Part shown: positions 15,901 through 23,495 of the stretch, one piece after another | How the letters are laid out: the number at the start of each line of letters is the position of its first letter | Position numbering within the stretch: position 1 is the first letter of the stretch | Assembly (NCBI GenBank): GCA_034437455.1 | Contig: DAOTUB010000352.1 | Span: 1 to 30,340 of the forward strand | Source of the DNA: DAOTUB01 sp034437455 | GTDB lineage: Bacteria > Chloroflexota > Anaerolineae > B4-G1 | DNA: 30,340 nucleotides | Direction of reading: 5' to 3' | Program-made: the position numbers and the translations under genes | The notes under the pieces: generated by a model | Seen by the model: the letters and a program-made list of their open reading frames with translations, nothing else | Told to the model about the DNA's origin: nothing | Database searches by the model: none

Positions 15901-18900
15901 CTTTGAAAGCACCGTGTCGGCCGTCTTGGCGATGGCGAGACGGGGATGGCGGACTGGTGTGTCCTCGGGGTTGCAGTTGTCGTCGGGATTGAGATCATCG
16001 TCGTCGCTCCAGCCGCAGACCAGGTTATCTAGATCGGTCACCGCGAGCGGTATTGGATCGTCAATCCGCACGACGAAATAGTAGATGCGTCCGGCGCCGG
16101 GAGGCAGTTCGCCCACGGTCTGGGTATACGTTCGGCTTGCGACGTGCGTCCAACCGATGCCCACGTACTGGGAGTAGAGAGGAATCGTCTCACTCAGGAC
16201 GACGTTGGTCGCGGTATAGTTGCCCACGTTGACAATGGAGATGGTGTAGGTGACCAAGTCTCCTTCCAGAACAAAGTCGCGGTGCTGAGATACAGCCATT
16301 GGGCTATATCCTTGGGCTCTTTGCAGAAAGCGGCTCAATGTCCCCCGCTTGTTGGCAGGCATGGACCTCCTCGTAGAGCCAGATGGTCCCACGTCGTCGT
16401 CCTTGAGCACGACCAGGTCGATGTGACCGATGACGTGTATGCCTTCGGATGCATCTGCGTTGAGAAGCGCGCCGCATTCCGGCGTGACCGTCGCGATGTT
16501 CACGTTGTTGACCAGCGTCGTACTGTAGGGAGTGCTGCGGTTCACCCGCAGCGTCAGGTCGAAGCTGTAGCTTGGCGAATTGACCGGTAGCGTGCCCGCG
16601 TTCCAGACGAGCGGGCCGGTCGAGCCAGCATTGCAACCGACGCAGGTCAGGTTGCTATCATCGCTGACGTAGGTTGTCCCTGGCGGCAGGATGTCCGTGA
16701 TCTCCACCCCATTGGCGGGAGCGTCGCCCCCGTTGCGGTACGTGATGGTGTAGTGAACCAGGTCGCCGCGCATCACTTCGGTCACTGCCGACGTTTTGGA
16801 GATCGTCACGTCGGGGCCGATGATCTCCACGGAGGCCGAAGCCGTGTTCGGCTCGTCGCCGCATTCTGGCGTGGTGGTTTCAATCGTGGCGTTGTTGGTC
16901 ACGATGGCTCCGCAGTTGCCGTTGATCACTCGCGTAAAGACAATCGTGCCCATAGCTCCCGGCTGCAATGTCCCCCGAGGCCAGTTGTTCCCACCATCCC
17001 TGATCACCACGTTTGCGGCGGGAGCGTCGCCGGCGTTGCGGTAGGTGATGGTGTAGGTAACCGTGCCGCCTTGCACGACCCGGTTCGGCGTCACTGCCTT
17101 GGTCAATGTCACGTCGGGGCCGATGATCTCCACGGAGGCCGAGGCACTGTTCGGCTCGTTGCCGCATTCTGGCGTGGTGGTTTCAATCGTGGCGTTGTTG
17201 GTCACGATGGCTCCGCAGTTGCCGTTGATCACTCGCGTAAAGACAATCGTGCCCGTAGCTCCCGGCTGCAATGTCCCCCGAGGCCAACTGTTCCCACCAT
17301 CCCTGATCACTACGTTTGCGGCGGGAGCGTCGCCAGCGTTGCGGTAGGTGATGATGTAGGTAACCGTGCTGCCTTGCACGACCCGGTTCGGCGTCACTGC
17401 CTTGGTCAATGTCACGTCAGGGCCAACGACAAGCACTGGGCCAGCCTGACTTTCGTTGTTCGTTGTGTTACGTTCGATCGTGGCTGTCGCGATGCGGACG
17501 GTGTTGGTCAACAGATCGCCGCAGAGCGAGGGATCGTTGTTCACCTGCAAGCGCAGCGTGAAGCTGTCGCAGTCTCCGGCAGGCACTGGGTTTGCACTCA
17601 AAGTCAGTGGGCCAGCCCCGCTACAGCCCACACAGGGAAAGCTGCTGCTGTTACTGACGTAGGTTGTCCCTGGTGGCAAAATATCTGTGATCTCCACATT
17701 CTGAGCTGTCTCGTCACCAACGTTACAATAATCAATGGTGTAATCCAGCAAGCCTCCGAGTGGCACTTCGACTGCTGCTGTCGTTTTAGTGATGACTAGG
17801 TCGGGCAGAGGGATCGTAGCGATCACAGAGTAGTTGCAAAAGCCCGTCGCCGTGATCACGATGGTATCCGGCGCTGGTGAGACGCCGGGGTTCCAGGTAG
17901 TTGTGGCCTCTCCAGAATCGTCCACTTCGACCGTGTTCAGGGCAAAGGTACCCCAATTGGTAGACAGTTCGATCTCGCGGGCATTGGGCGCGGGTGGGAT
18001 CGTCGACTGGGTGGGAGGAGGAGGGACGGTATTGCCCGCCGAGTCTCTCAGCCAGATCGTGACTGCGCCGTTGGCGTTGCCTGCGAGCGAGAGTTGAATC
18101 GGGGGGTTGGGATCGACAGAGCCGATATAATTGACGCCGAGCATCGGCGTGTTGACGCTCCACCAGTTATGGGGTGCATTGATGAGTGCGCCACTGTTTT
18201 GCAATTCGTAAGCAGGGAGCGAACACAAGGCATTTATCTCCACTACTGAGCCAGGCCACATGCCGGTTCCAGCGCCAAACCCGACGGCATTGGCCGCTGT
18301 GTCATAGATCACATTGTGGGCGATAGCGGTCATAAAACTGTTGTCGGCGACGTAGAGAGCTGCCTGATAGCCGCTTCCGCCGCCATTGCTAAAAATGTGG
18401 TTGTACTGAACACTGGTTCTAGTCTGTTTACTTAAATAGATCGCGGCACTGGTCTCTGTGCTGGAGTAGGCCGTGTGGTAAACCGTGTTGCTGAACACCT
18501 GGTTGTCCGAGCCATCTTCTAATCGTATTCCATCGCCCCCACAGGAGTAAATCGTGTTGTACGAAATGAGGTTGTCGCCGCCGCCCGATCCGATTTCTTC
18601 GATAAAAGCGATTCCATAGTTGTCTATCGTGTGGACGGTATTGAGCGTGATCGTGTTTTCTTCGGATTTTTTCAAATAGACGCCATTGGTACAGCTATAG
18701 ATCAAGTTTCCGCTTACCAGGGAACCGTCGGTGATGTCGATGATAGCGCCATAGGTAGTCGAGTCGTCACCATCTCCGATGTAGCGGAACGTGCTGGATT
18801 CGATGGTAATGTCGTCCTGGTCGTGAATGCGGATACCGACACAAGCGTATTGTATGGTCGTGTGTCGAAAGATATCGCCCTGATTGTCATCGTCGATGTA

Positions 18901-19281
18901 AATTCTATCCCACTCGCAACGATCCGGGTTGACTGCGTTGTCTGTGGTAAACGTAATGTGTCGAGTGGGTGTACCCAGCGCGTAGATGCTTCCCTGCGCC
19001 ACCAACTCGATCCCGTTGGCAAAAAAGACGCGTGTGCCCTCGGCGGTCGCTGGTGAGATGGTCAAGCTCGCTCCACCTAGAATGTTGATGTTGTTCACCA
19101 CGTGGTAGCACGGTTTTGTCCAGACAGTGGGTACTGTGATGTCGGTATTGACAGTGACGATCTCGCTGCAATCGAGAAGCGTCTGCGCTTGCACTGATTG
19201 GCGTCCTAACCAGGTTATTGTTGTGATCAGAAATAATCCACCCAACACACACGCGCCGATCAATCCAGATGATCGTTTCAT
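10000..19281 (-). CDS. Giant secreted protein: beta-helix, many DUF11 domains, beta-propeller
   Basis: 3093 residues from the ATG at 19281, which has an AAAGG/AAGGTG site upstream and begins a clear signal peptide (MKRSSGLIGACVLGG..., cut near residue 33). Residues about 36-410 are right-handed beta-helix repeats (NTIYSCGGDGIRLEDGSDN-like turns). About 410-490 is an Ig-like strand region. About 494-2725 is a chain of DUF11 domains, including two near-identical 101-residue copies, three larger DDVGP modules and nine near-identical 104-residue repeats (about 1220-2156). About 2725-3093 is a YVTN-type beta-propeller (GHLYVANRNSGTLDVFN). No LPxTG, SLH or TM anchor is visible at the C-terminus. 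A YLPMTLRNY motif of a kind common in Chloroflexi exported proteins interrupts the propeller. A likely role is cell-surface or sheath adhesion/structure, by inference. Confidence 0.9.
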   Translation of the reverse strand: MKRSSGLIGACVLGGLFLITTITWLGRQSVQAQTLLDCSEIVTVNTDITVPTVWTKPCYHVVNNINILGGASLTISPATAEGTRVFFANGIELVAQGSIYALGTPTRHITFTTDNAVNPDRCEWDRIYIDDDNQGDIFRHTTIQYACVGIRIHDQDDITIESSTFRYIGDGDDSTTYGAIIDITDGSLVSGNLIYSCTNGVYLKKSEENTITLNTVHTIDNYGIAFIEEIGSGGGDNLISYNTIYSCGGDGIRLEDGSDNQVFSNTVYHTAYSSTETSAAIYLSKQTRTSVQYNHIFSNGGGSGYQAALYVADNSFMTAIAHNVIYDTAANAVGFGAGTGMWPGSVVEINALCSLPAYELQNSGALINAPHNWWSVNTPMLGVNYIGSVDPNPPIQLSLAGNANGAVTIWLRDSAGNTVPPPPTQSTIPPAPNAREIELSTNWGTFALNTVEVDDSGEATTTWNPGVSPAPDTIVITATGFCNYSVIATIPLPDLVITKTTAAVEVPLGGLLDYTIDYCNVGDETAQNVEITDILPPGTTYVSNSSSFPCVGCSGAGPLTLSANPVPAGDCDSFTLRLQVNNDPSLCGDLLTNTVRIATATIERNTTNNESQAGPVLVVGPDVTLTKAVTPNRVVQGSTVTYIITYRNAGDAPAANVVIRDGGNSWPRGTLQPGATGTIVFTRVINGNCGAIVTNNATIETTTPECGNEPNSASASVEIIGPDVTLTKAVTPNRVVQGGTVTYTITYRNAGDAPAANVVIRDGGNNWPRGTLQPGAMGTIVFTRVINGNCGAIVTNNATIETTTPECGDEPNTASASVEIIGPDVTISKTSAVTEVMRGDLVHYTITYRNGGDAPANGVEITDILPPGTTYVSDDSNLTCVGCNAGSTGPLVWNAGTLPVNSPSYSFDLTLRVNRSTPYSTTLVNNVNIATVTPECGALLNADASEGIHVIGHIDLVVLKDDDVGPSGSTRRSMPANKRGTLSRFLQRAQGYSPMAVSQHRDFVLEGDLVTYTISIVNVGNYTATNVVLSETIPLYSQYVGIGWTHVASRTYTQTVGELPPGAGRIYYFVVRIDDPIPLAVTDLDNLVCGWSDDDDLNPDDNCNPEDTPVRHPRLAIAKTADTVLSKVGHDVTYTILVCNTGDVALNKQSVVDTRIPGVNAAFGLSLAPGVCESHDFARTIQSGDPDPLVNVATARYEVEGRPDRTLVATDNYEVNLFQPSITLAKTGDALSKVGDSVNYVITLNNTSSADTPNLACTITDTMVGLNENVTLASGASHVITTTYVVPAGAGDPLVNTAQATCSPVGFSNVYHASANHSVNLFQPSITFEKTGDALSKIGDDVNYTLRLNNTSSVDTPNLECTITDAMLGINENVTLASGASHVINAAHTVPAGSPDPLVNNAQVTCSPIGFPNVYNASDDHPVNLFQPSITFAKTGDVLSKVGDPTDYTLTLNNTSSTDTPNLACTITDAMLGINENVTLASGASHVLTATYIVPAGAPDPLVNTAQLRCSPIGFSNVYTASDDHSVNLFQPSITFDKTSADTLSKVGDDVNYTLTLNNTSSADTPNLECTITDAMVGINESVTLPSGGSHVINTTYTVPAGAADPLVNTAQVNCSPVGFPNVYNASDSHSINLFQPAIAFDKSGDAVSKIGDPVNYTLTLNNNSSADAPHLVCTVTDAMLGISAHVTLAFGTDLIINAVYTVPVGAPDPLVNTAEVSCSPIGFSNVLTASDDHSLNLFQPSITFAKTGNAASKVGDSTNYTLTLNNTSSADTPNLECTITDVMLGINENITLASGTSRVLNAAYTIPPGTPDPLVNVAQVSCSPIGFPNVYNANDSHSMNLFQPSITFAKTGDAEGKETDPVDYVLTLNNTSSADTPNLECAITDAMLGINENVTLASGASHVINTSYIVPVGAPDPLVNTAQVTCSPIGFLNVYNASDSHSVNLFYPSITFAKTGDALSKETDPVDYVLTLNNTSSADTPDLACTITDAMLGINQNVTLASGASHVINATYTVPAGTADPLVNTAQVRCSPVGFPNVLTASDDHTVNLFQPSIIFVKTGDALSKVGDPVNYTLTLNNTSSADSPNLICLITDAMLGINETVTLASGASHVINAAYTVPAGAPDPLVNTAQASCSPIGFPNVLTANDNHSVNLFQPGVQVEKTGPTSAYVDSVITYTFRIINTGSADSPDLILDSVIDVGDGWPGLGNLTNIARANGCNSLPPGSSCIFEVPYTIQLSDPNPLTNTVTVNFHPDGFTNVITHSDSHTVVTRIDVDLVVTKNDDVGPTTPTSARLTADKQAAVDRLLQTRKRASLAPAQIHREFVGPGDLITFTIAVINTGHSIARDVIVTETLPLYTTYVGYGWQQVGATRNYTMSLPNLPPQVGRVITFVVRIDDPLPTGVRSIINYVCSFSSVPDTDDTDNCRYTDAPVINLGLDKEADPTSILAGEQVTFTITLSNSSQVIGSSTEGITITDGLPDGFTWISDTAETVGLTRVLTHPVVIWHTPSFTIGEQISFTLIAQASPTIACGEWVTNVVTATVRVSDHEYSWIATAGARIQCYIDLLVTKDDNVGPITPASARTNVSLTPEKQAIVERVQREARASTPMATIQQHREFVEPGDLITYTITIANVGAYTITNAVLSETIPLYTTYVGYGWTHLGGRTYITTVGTLPPGVGHVYFIVVRVDDPLPPGIHNLINYVCGWDDEPDEYPDNNCNYEDTPVHTDGHLYVANRNSGTLDVFNTTDFGYVTTIPVDVNPWGMETFGRYLYVGDFHEQDGQARLYIIDTGTNTVLDSSAVGSPIQSAHLAHMTVLTSTDVVSLYVTSHSGPPALAAINAEPPWNILDEIALNRPDTWEFGFFGATTDTTRRCVYFTKRDFGSVGIWRLCPPGDTPEYVYPTDESANEKPFSILYNPNDDLVYVAFALLNEVWIFDPNGFQLLDRVPTEAQDPTIHTGHGGQGLVASGQYVFVSNYISESLTVITNGSVARQAEAGLAVSQAEFDHRIYLPMTLRNYSGQSEPPTPPVQPTQINTVTIRLSGQPKGMAATPHLLFVTLPHEDRVAIIDIARLIVTQEITTHGDHPHSVIMAGGN
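12814..15624 (-). repeat. Nine tandem 104-residue (312-bp) DUF11-type repeats
   Basis: Each unit runs from PSITFAKTGDALSKVGD to HSVNLFQ. Most units are 104 residues; the fourth has one extra, so the tract of 2811 bp equals 937 residues exactly. All nine keep two cysteines, in the NLxCTITD and xCSPxGF segments, suggesting one disulfide per domain. Divergent relatives flank both ends. The high similarity implies recent duplication or continuing homogenisation. Confidence 0.92.
16819..17424 (-). repeat. Two near-identical 303-bp tandem copies within the giant gene
   Basis: Copies at 17122-17424 and 16819-17121 each encode 101 residues from GPDVTLTKAVTPNRVVQG to SASASVEII. They differ at only a few nucleotides, much less than from the other DUF11 units, so the duplication is recent or maintained by gene conversion. 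Confidence 0.9.
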
Positions 19282-19532
19282 TGTTGCACCTTTTCCTTTG
19301 TTTGTGCCAGAAACTACAATTGCGCTGGCGATGAATGTGCCGCTGGCCATCTCCAATGAGGACGGCTCTGCTTGTGCTAGAGCAATCAGTACATATGAGA
19401 TAGCGACCACTTGCCAAGAACAAGTGTCGTGGCCTCATTGTACCAGCAGATGGGTTGGGTGTGCGCTTCTATATGGTTACAGTTTAGTTACGGGCAAGAT
19501 AGATCGAGGACTTGATAGGGTGGAAGGCGAGG

Positions 19533-19581
19533 GTAGGAAGTAAGTGAATGCAGGCCCTTGCCCATACTCCTTACTTCCTAC
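19533..19581. repeat. Inverted repeat at the 3' end of the GH57 gene
   Basis: GTAGGAAGTAAG (19533-19544) and CTTACTTCCTAC (19570-19581) are perfect reverse complements with a 25-base loop. The right arm overlaps the stop codon of the GH57 gene. There is no U-run, so termination is possible but not assured. The rest of 19282-19577 shows no gene. Confidence 0.5.
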
Positions 19582-20966
19582 TCCCTTTTTACTTTTGCTT
19601 CTGCGACGAGCGCCTTGAAAATGTCTGCTCCAGTGCGTCCGGCCCGCATACTGGCTGCCATTCTCAGGTCACGGCAAAAGCTGTGGGACAGATCTACTCC
19701 CGTGACGTAGCGGGTGAGGGCCAGGGCGCGGATCCCGTTAGCGAGAGCATAGCGAGGCTCGTGCCGGTCCAGGTCATCGAAGAAGAAGGTGCAACTGGCG
19801 TACATCCGCTGCCGGTGGAACTGGGCCTCCAGCAGCCACAGCAGCCGTTGGGTCTCCTCGTTGCTGAGATGGGCCAGGCCATTTCTGTTTAGAAAGGCAT
19901 GACCATCCATCTGCCCCAGCACCACGGTGATGTAAGCGTCTCTCAGTGACCAGGGATCAAGCCCCAGTTGATGCGTCTCCTGAACGTAGACGCCGTCCAG
20001 GTCGCAAGCGAGGTTGTCCAGCGCCCGCCGTAGCGCGCCCTTCCAACGGCTGTCGCCGGGAGTGCAGTCGCAGCCGACGACCCAGCGATCCAGCCGGTGG
20101 GAGCAACTCCAGGCCGTGTTCTCGATCACGTCGATCTCTGCCTGAGGCGGATGCTGGCGCAGGTACAGCCCTAATGTGGTCAGCTCGTAGCCGTGAGTTT
20201 CACCTGCGGCAAGGATCTGAGTCAATACCTCCATGCCCTGGCGGTGGTGATGGCCAAAGGTCTCTCCATCGGTCGCGATGAGCACCAGACCGTCTTTGTG
20301 ACAGCGCCACTCCACGTGTTCTCGCAGCCACTCGTCCACGCGATCCGGTTCCGGCATCTCGAAGGAGAGGCCATTGGAGAGATGGCGGTCGCGTACAAAG
20401 ACAGAGATCTCTTTGTTAGGTAGCCTTACGCGGTACGGCCCTGCTCCTGCCGTCAGGTCGCCTTGCACCTGTTCGTCCGAGAGGATGGTGAAGCGAATCC
20501 CCTCCGTCGCCAGAATTTCCAGTGTTTCATAGTCCACTGCCATCTCTGGAAGCCACATCCCCTCTGGCCGGTGGCCGAAGCGATGTTCAAAGCTGGCGAT
20601 ACCCCAGCGAACCTGACAAATTTTATCGCGGCGGCGGGCCAGAGGCAGGATGGTGTGATGGACGGGCTGTGCCAACCCGTTGCCGACGGCGTGAGCCGCT
20701 CGATATTCTCGCTCGGCGGCGACGATGCGCTGGTAGGTGGCGTGAGCGTGCTCGTCGAGCCAGCGGGCCAGCGTGCCGCCCAGGTTAAAGCTGATGCGTC
20801 CAAAATTGCCCGCGTTGGCGTTGGGCGCATAACACTCGGCGGTGATGCGTTCGTTCCAGTTGGCATAGGGAGCAGCGTCGGGTTCTCGCGGAATACGCCC
20901 GGTGAAAGGATCCGTTCGGGAGGGTTGGTAGAAATGACCGTGGATGCAGAGATGGCAGGTGGGCAT
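19578..20966 (-). CDS. Glycoside hydrolase family 57-like protein (with DUF3536-type C-terminus)
   Basis: 462 residues, cytoplasmic in appearance. The GH57 signatures are HGHFYQP at 9-15, GMWLPEMAVD with the candidate nucleophile Glu141, and ATDGETFGHHH with the candidate acid Asp233. The C-terminal half (HRLDRWVVGCDCTPGD...) resembles the DUF3536 region found with this GH57 subgroup. GH57 enzymes act on alpha-glucans (amylase, branching enzyme, 4-alpha-glucanotransferase), but this subgroup has no firm activity known to me. The gene is monocistronic in appearance. Confidence 0.85.
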   Translation of the reverse strand: MPTCHLCIHGHFYQPSRTDPFTGRIPREPDAAPYANWNERITAECYAPNANAGNFGRISFNLGGTLARWLDEHAHATYQRIVAAEREYRAAHAVGNGLAQPVHHTILPLARRRDKICQVRWGIASFEHRFGHRPEGMWLPEMAVDYETLEILATEGIRFTILSDEQVQGDLTAGAGPYRVRLPNKEISVFVRDRHLSNGLSFEMPEPDRVDEWLREHVEWRCHKDGLVLIATDGETFGHHHRQGMEVLTQILAAGETHGYELTTLGLYLRQHPPQAEIDVIENTAWSCSHRLDRWVVGCDCTPGDSRWKGALRRALDNLACDLDGVYVQETHQLGLDPWSLRDAYITVVLGQMDGHAFLNRNGLAHLSNEETQRLLWLLEAQFHRQRMYASCTFFFDDLDRHEPRYALANGIRALALTRYVTGVDLSHSFCRDLRMAASMRAGRTGADIFKALVAEAKVKRE

Positions 20967-21008
20967 AATTATACCAGGGACGTGCGGGCGATGGCAGGCA
21001 AGAAAAGT

Positions 21009-21043
21009 GCCCAGGGTGTCTCGAGGACACGGCTGGGCTTTTT
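21009..21043. terminator. Bidirectional intrinsic terminator
   Basis: Arms GCCCAG/CTGGGC and GTGTC/GACAC form an interrupted stem with a TCGAG loop. T5 follows on the plus strand and, after two bases, T4 on the minus strand. The useful direction is minus, ending the transcript of the secreted repeat protein that stops at 21073. Confidence 0.75.
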
Positions 21044-21072
21044 GTCTCCAGCGGGTGGAGGATGGTTTTCGA

Positions 21073-22053
21073 TCACCACCACGGCAGGAAGAAGGTTTGT
21101 GTTGTGCCCGTCACGTTTTCGTACACCACCGTCACGTCGATCACGACTCTTTTGCCTGGCGGCGACGGGAGAATGTCGAAACTCCATTTTGTAAAGCCGC
21201 TGGCATCGGTAGGTTCGAGATCGTAGGGCTGAGCGCCTGACTGATAATGGACGATCATTTGCACGGCTGCGCCTTGAACAGGTTGATACTGTTGATCGTT
21301 CACATAGACAAAAACAGTCTGAACTCCTTGCCGCCCGGTGATCGCATAGCGCACCGATGCACTGATGTTCATTTTCGTGACTTGGCGCATTTCAGGGTCT
21401 ATGCGCTCAGAGCCATCAGAGCTTGTGGCTTCAGGAGGCACGCCAAACCGATCAATATAAGTCTCTCCTAGCTTGGTCAAGCGCATCTGAGAGCCAGAGT
21501 CGTCCTCGGGATGCCATTCCATTCGCGCCCGTTGGAAGTATTGGACGACGTACCCTTTCTCGTACATGAACTCGGAACGAGGGTAACCAAAGATGTCCAG
21601 TCCGCCTTTCTCGCGGAAGTAATCGAGAAAGGCATAAGAGACGACGTGCTGGGTCTCGGGGAAGTAGTGATGAAGCGCGCTGTTGGAGGTAGGGATCTGT
21701 TCTGGCCTGGCTGGCGGGTAGGTGCTATAGCCCAATTCGTCGGCCAACAGGCCTAGCTGTACTCGATAGGGTTCGGGATTATGTGGGTGCCACTCCATCC
21801 GGGCGCGTTGAAAGTATTGCACCCGCAGCCCATTGTGCGTGGGATCTTCAAATGCTACTGTGAGGGGGTAGCCAAAAATTTCAACTCCACCCTGGCTCTC
21901 AAAGAATTCTAGAAACTCGTCACACACGTGGTAACGGGTTTCAGGAAAATAGCGGCAATTCTCGCTCTGGGTTTGTGGATGCACGGCGGATACGTTGCCT
22001 AGAAGCAAGACAGCCAGCATGACTATTATCGCGAGAGATCGCGCACTTCTCAT
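21073..22053 (-). CDS. Secreted protein with two FPET...FGYP repeats and a C-terminal Ig-like domain
   Basis: 326 residues from the ATG at 22053, with AGGAG 7 bases upstream. A signal peptide is clear (MRSARSLAIIVMLAVLLLG...). Two copies of a roughly 60-residue module follow: FPETRYHVCDEFLEFFE...EIFGYP...VQYFQRARMEWHP and FPETQHVVSYAFLDYFR...DIFGYP...VQYFQRARMEWHP. Residues from about 225 look like a beta-sandwich with PVQGAAVQMIV and TDASGFTKWSFD, as in Ig-like/transthyretin-type domains. The repeat resembles modules common in Chloroflexi exported proteins. Function is unknown; a wall or surface role is inferred. Confidence 0.8.
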   Translation of the reverse strand: MRSARSLAIIVMLAVLLLGNVSAVHPQTQSENCRYFPETRYHVCDEFLEFFESQGGVEIFGYPLTVAFEDPTHNGLRVQYFQRARMEWHPHNPEPYRVQLGLLADELGYSTYPPARPEQIPTSNSALHHYFPETQHVVSYAFLDYFREKGGLDIFGYPRSEFMYEKGYVVQYFQRARMEWHPEDDSGSQMRLTKLGETYIDRFGVPPEATSSDGSERIDPEMRQVTKMNISASVRYAITGRQGVQTVFVYVNDQQYQPVQGAAVQMIVHYQSGAQPYDLEPTDASGFTKWSFDILPSPPGKRVVIDVTVVYENVTGTTQTFFLPWW

Positions 22054-22121
22054 CGCCGTCTCCTCCCCTTCTAACACCCTAAACGATAAAATAGTAATAA
22101 TCTAATAATGTCCCTGTATAT

Positions 22122-22150
22122 ATTATACGCTAAATCCTCTGGGAAGTCAA
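22122..22150 (-). promoter_or_regulatory. Sigma-70 promoter of the secreted FPET-repeat gene
   Basis: On the minus strand TTGACT (22145-22150) and TATAAT (22122-22127) are separated by 17 bases, in AT-rich DNA, about 70 bases before the ATG at 22053. Confidence 0.8.
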
Positions 22151-22231
22151 GAAGTTTCGCGATTTGCGGCGGGGATGGGCGATGAGGTCCTATATATGTG
22201 GTATACGACGTTAACTCTCCTGCATGTAAGG

Positions 22232-22260
22232 TTGTGCGAGAGCCAATGTTGGACTATAAT
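22232..22260 (+). promoter_or_regulatory. Sigma-70 promoter of the aldo/keto reductase gene
   Basis: TTGTGC (22232-22237) and TATAAT (22255-22260) lie 17 bases apart, about 65 bases before the ATG at 22325. Divergent from the promoter at 22122-22150. Confidence 0.7.
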
Positions 22261-22324
22261 GAGCTGCGCAGAGACCAACAAGTGTGAAGCGAGGTCCACA
22301 AATACGGATTGAGGAGGTCGTCAG

Positions 22325-23485
22325 ATGCAATATCGCAGATTTGGAAAACTGGATTGGAAGGGTTCGGCGTTGGGTTTCGGCTGTATGCGATTTCCCACCA
22401 TTGGCAGCGAGCGCGCCAACATTGATGAGCCTGAGGCAACCCGCATGCTCCATTATGCCATCGATCACGGCGTCAACTACCTGGATTCAGCTTACACGTA
22501 TCACGAGGGAAATAGCGAGTCGTTCGTTGGCCGGGTGCTGACGGGGAGCTATCGGCAAAAGGTCAAGTTGGCGACCAAGTTGCCTTGTTGGAAGGTAGAG
22601 ACTTTTGCCGACTTTGACCGGCTGCTCAACGAACAGCTTGCCAGGTTACAAACGGATCACATTGACTTTTATCTGTTGCACGCACTGGACCAAAAGAGCT
22701 GGCGCAAGATGCGCGATATGGACGTGCTGGATTGGGCCGAAGGCGCTCTCGCCGACGGCCGCATCGGACATCTGGGCTTTTCGTTCCACGACGAGTACGT
22801 GATCTTTCAAGAGATCGTGGATGCTTACGACAAGTGGACGTTTTGCCAGATCCAGTACAACTACATGGACATCGAAAACCAGGCCGGTACCCAGGGACTA
22901 AAGTACGCCGCGTCAAAGGGGCTGGCCGTCGTGATTATGGAGCCTCTACTCGGCGGCAGACTCGTAGATCCGCCCGGATCGATTCAGGAGCTTTGGGATG
23001 CCGCTGCGAAGAAACGCGCACCCGCCGACTGGGCGTTGCAGTGGCTCTGGAATCAGCCCGAGGTCTCGGTCGTGCTCAGCGGCATGAGTACGATGGAGCA
23101 GGTCGAGCAAAACGTCGCCAGTGCTGGTGTCTCTGCTCCTGATACGCTGACAGCAGACGAGTTGGCGCTCATCGCGCAGGTGCGCGAACGGTACCAGGAG
23201 CTTTGCCCCATCCCTTGCACCAAGTGCGGCTACTGCATGCCCTGCCCGAACGGCGTCGACATCCCACGCAACTTCGAGATCTACAATCAAGGGCCAATGT
23301 ATGAAAAGCCCGATCATGCGCGTGTGAGTTACGGGTTCGTGCCCGAAGACGAGCGGGCCAGCGCCTGCATCCAGTGCCGCGAGTGCGAGGAGCAATGCCC
23401 GCAGAGCATTCCAATCAGCGAGTGGATGCCGATCGTCCACGAGGTGCTGGGCGAGGGCAAGCCCTACGTCTGCTCGCTGCCTTGA
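22325..23485 (+). CDS. Aldo/keto reductase with C-terminal double 4Fe-4S motif
   Basis: 386 residues. The N-terminal AKR barrel shows LGFGCMRFP, NYLDSAYTY with candidate catalytic Asp54 and Tyr59, a Lys in LATKLP and IDFYLLHAL with the catalytic His. The C-terminal extension has C298-x2-C301-x2-C304-x2-C307-P and C348-x2-C351-x2-C354-x3-C358-P, a ferredoxin-like pair of cluster motifs. This architecture is common in anaerobes and probably lets the enzyme exchange electrons with ferredoxin-type carriers as well as NAD(P)H. GGAGG precedes the ATG by about 8 bases. The substrate is not predictable. Confidence 0.93.
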   Translation: MQYRRFGKLDWKGSALGFGCMRFPTIGSERANIDEPEATRMLHYAIDHGVNYLDSAYTYHEGNSESFVGRVLTGSYRQKVKLATKLPCWKVETFADFDRLLNEQLARLQTDHIDFYLLHALDQKSWRKMRDMDVLDWAEGALADGRIGHLGFSFHDEYVIFQEIVDAYDKWTFCQIQYNYMDIENQAGTQGLKYAASKGLAVVIMEPLLGGRLVDPPGSIQELWDAAAKKRAPADWALQWLWNQPEVSVVLSGMSTMEQVEQNVASAGVSAPDTLTADELALIAQVRERYQELCPIPCTKCGYCMPCPNGVDIPRNFEIYNQGPMYEKPDHARVSYGFVPEDERASACIQCRECEEQCPQSIPISEWMPIVHEVLGEGKPYVCSLP

Positions 23486-23495
23486 CTGCGCGTTT

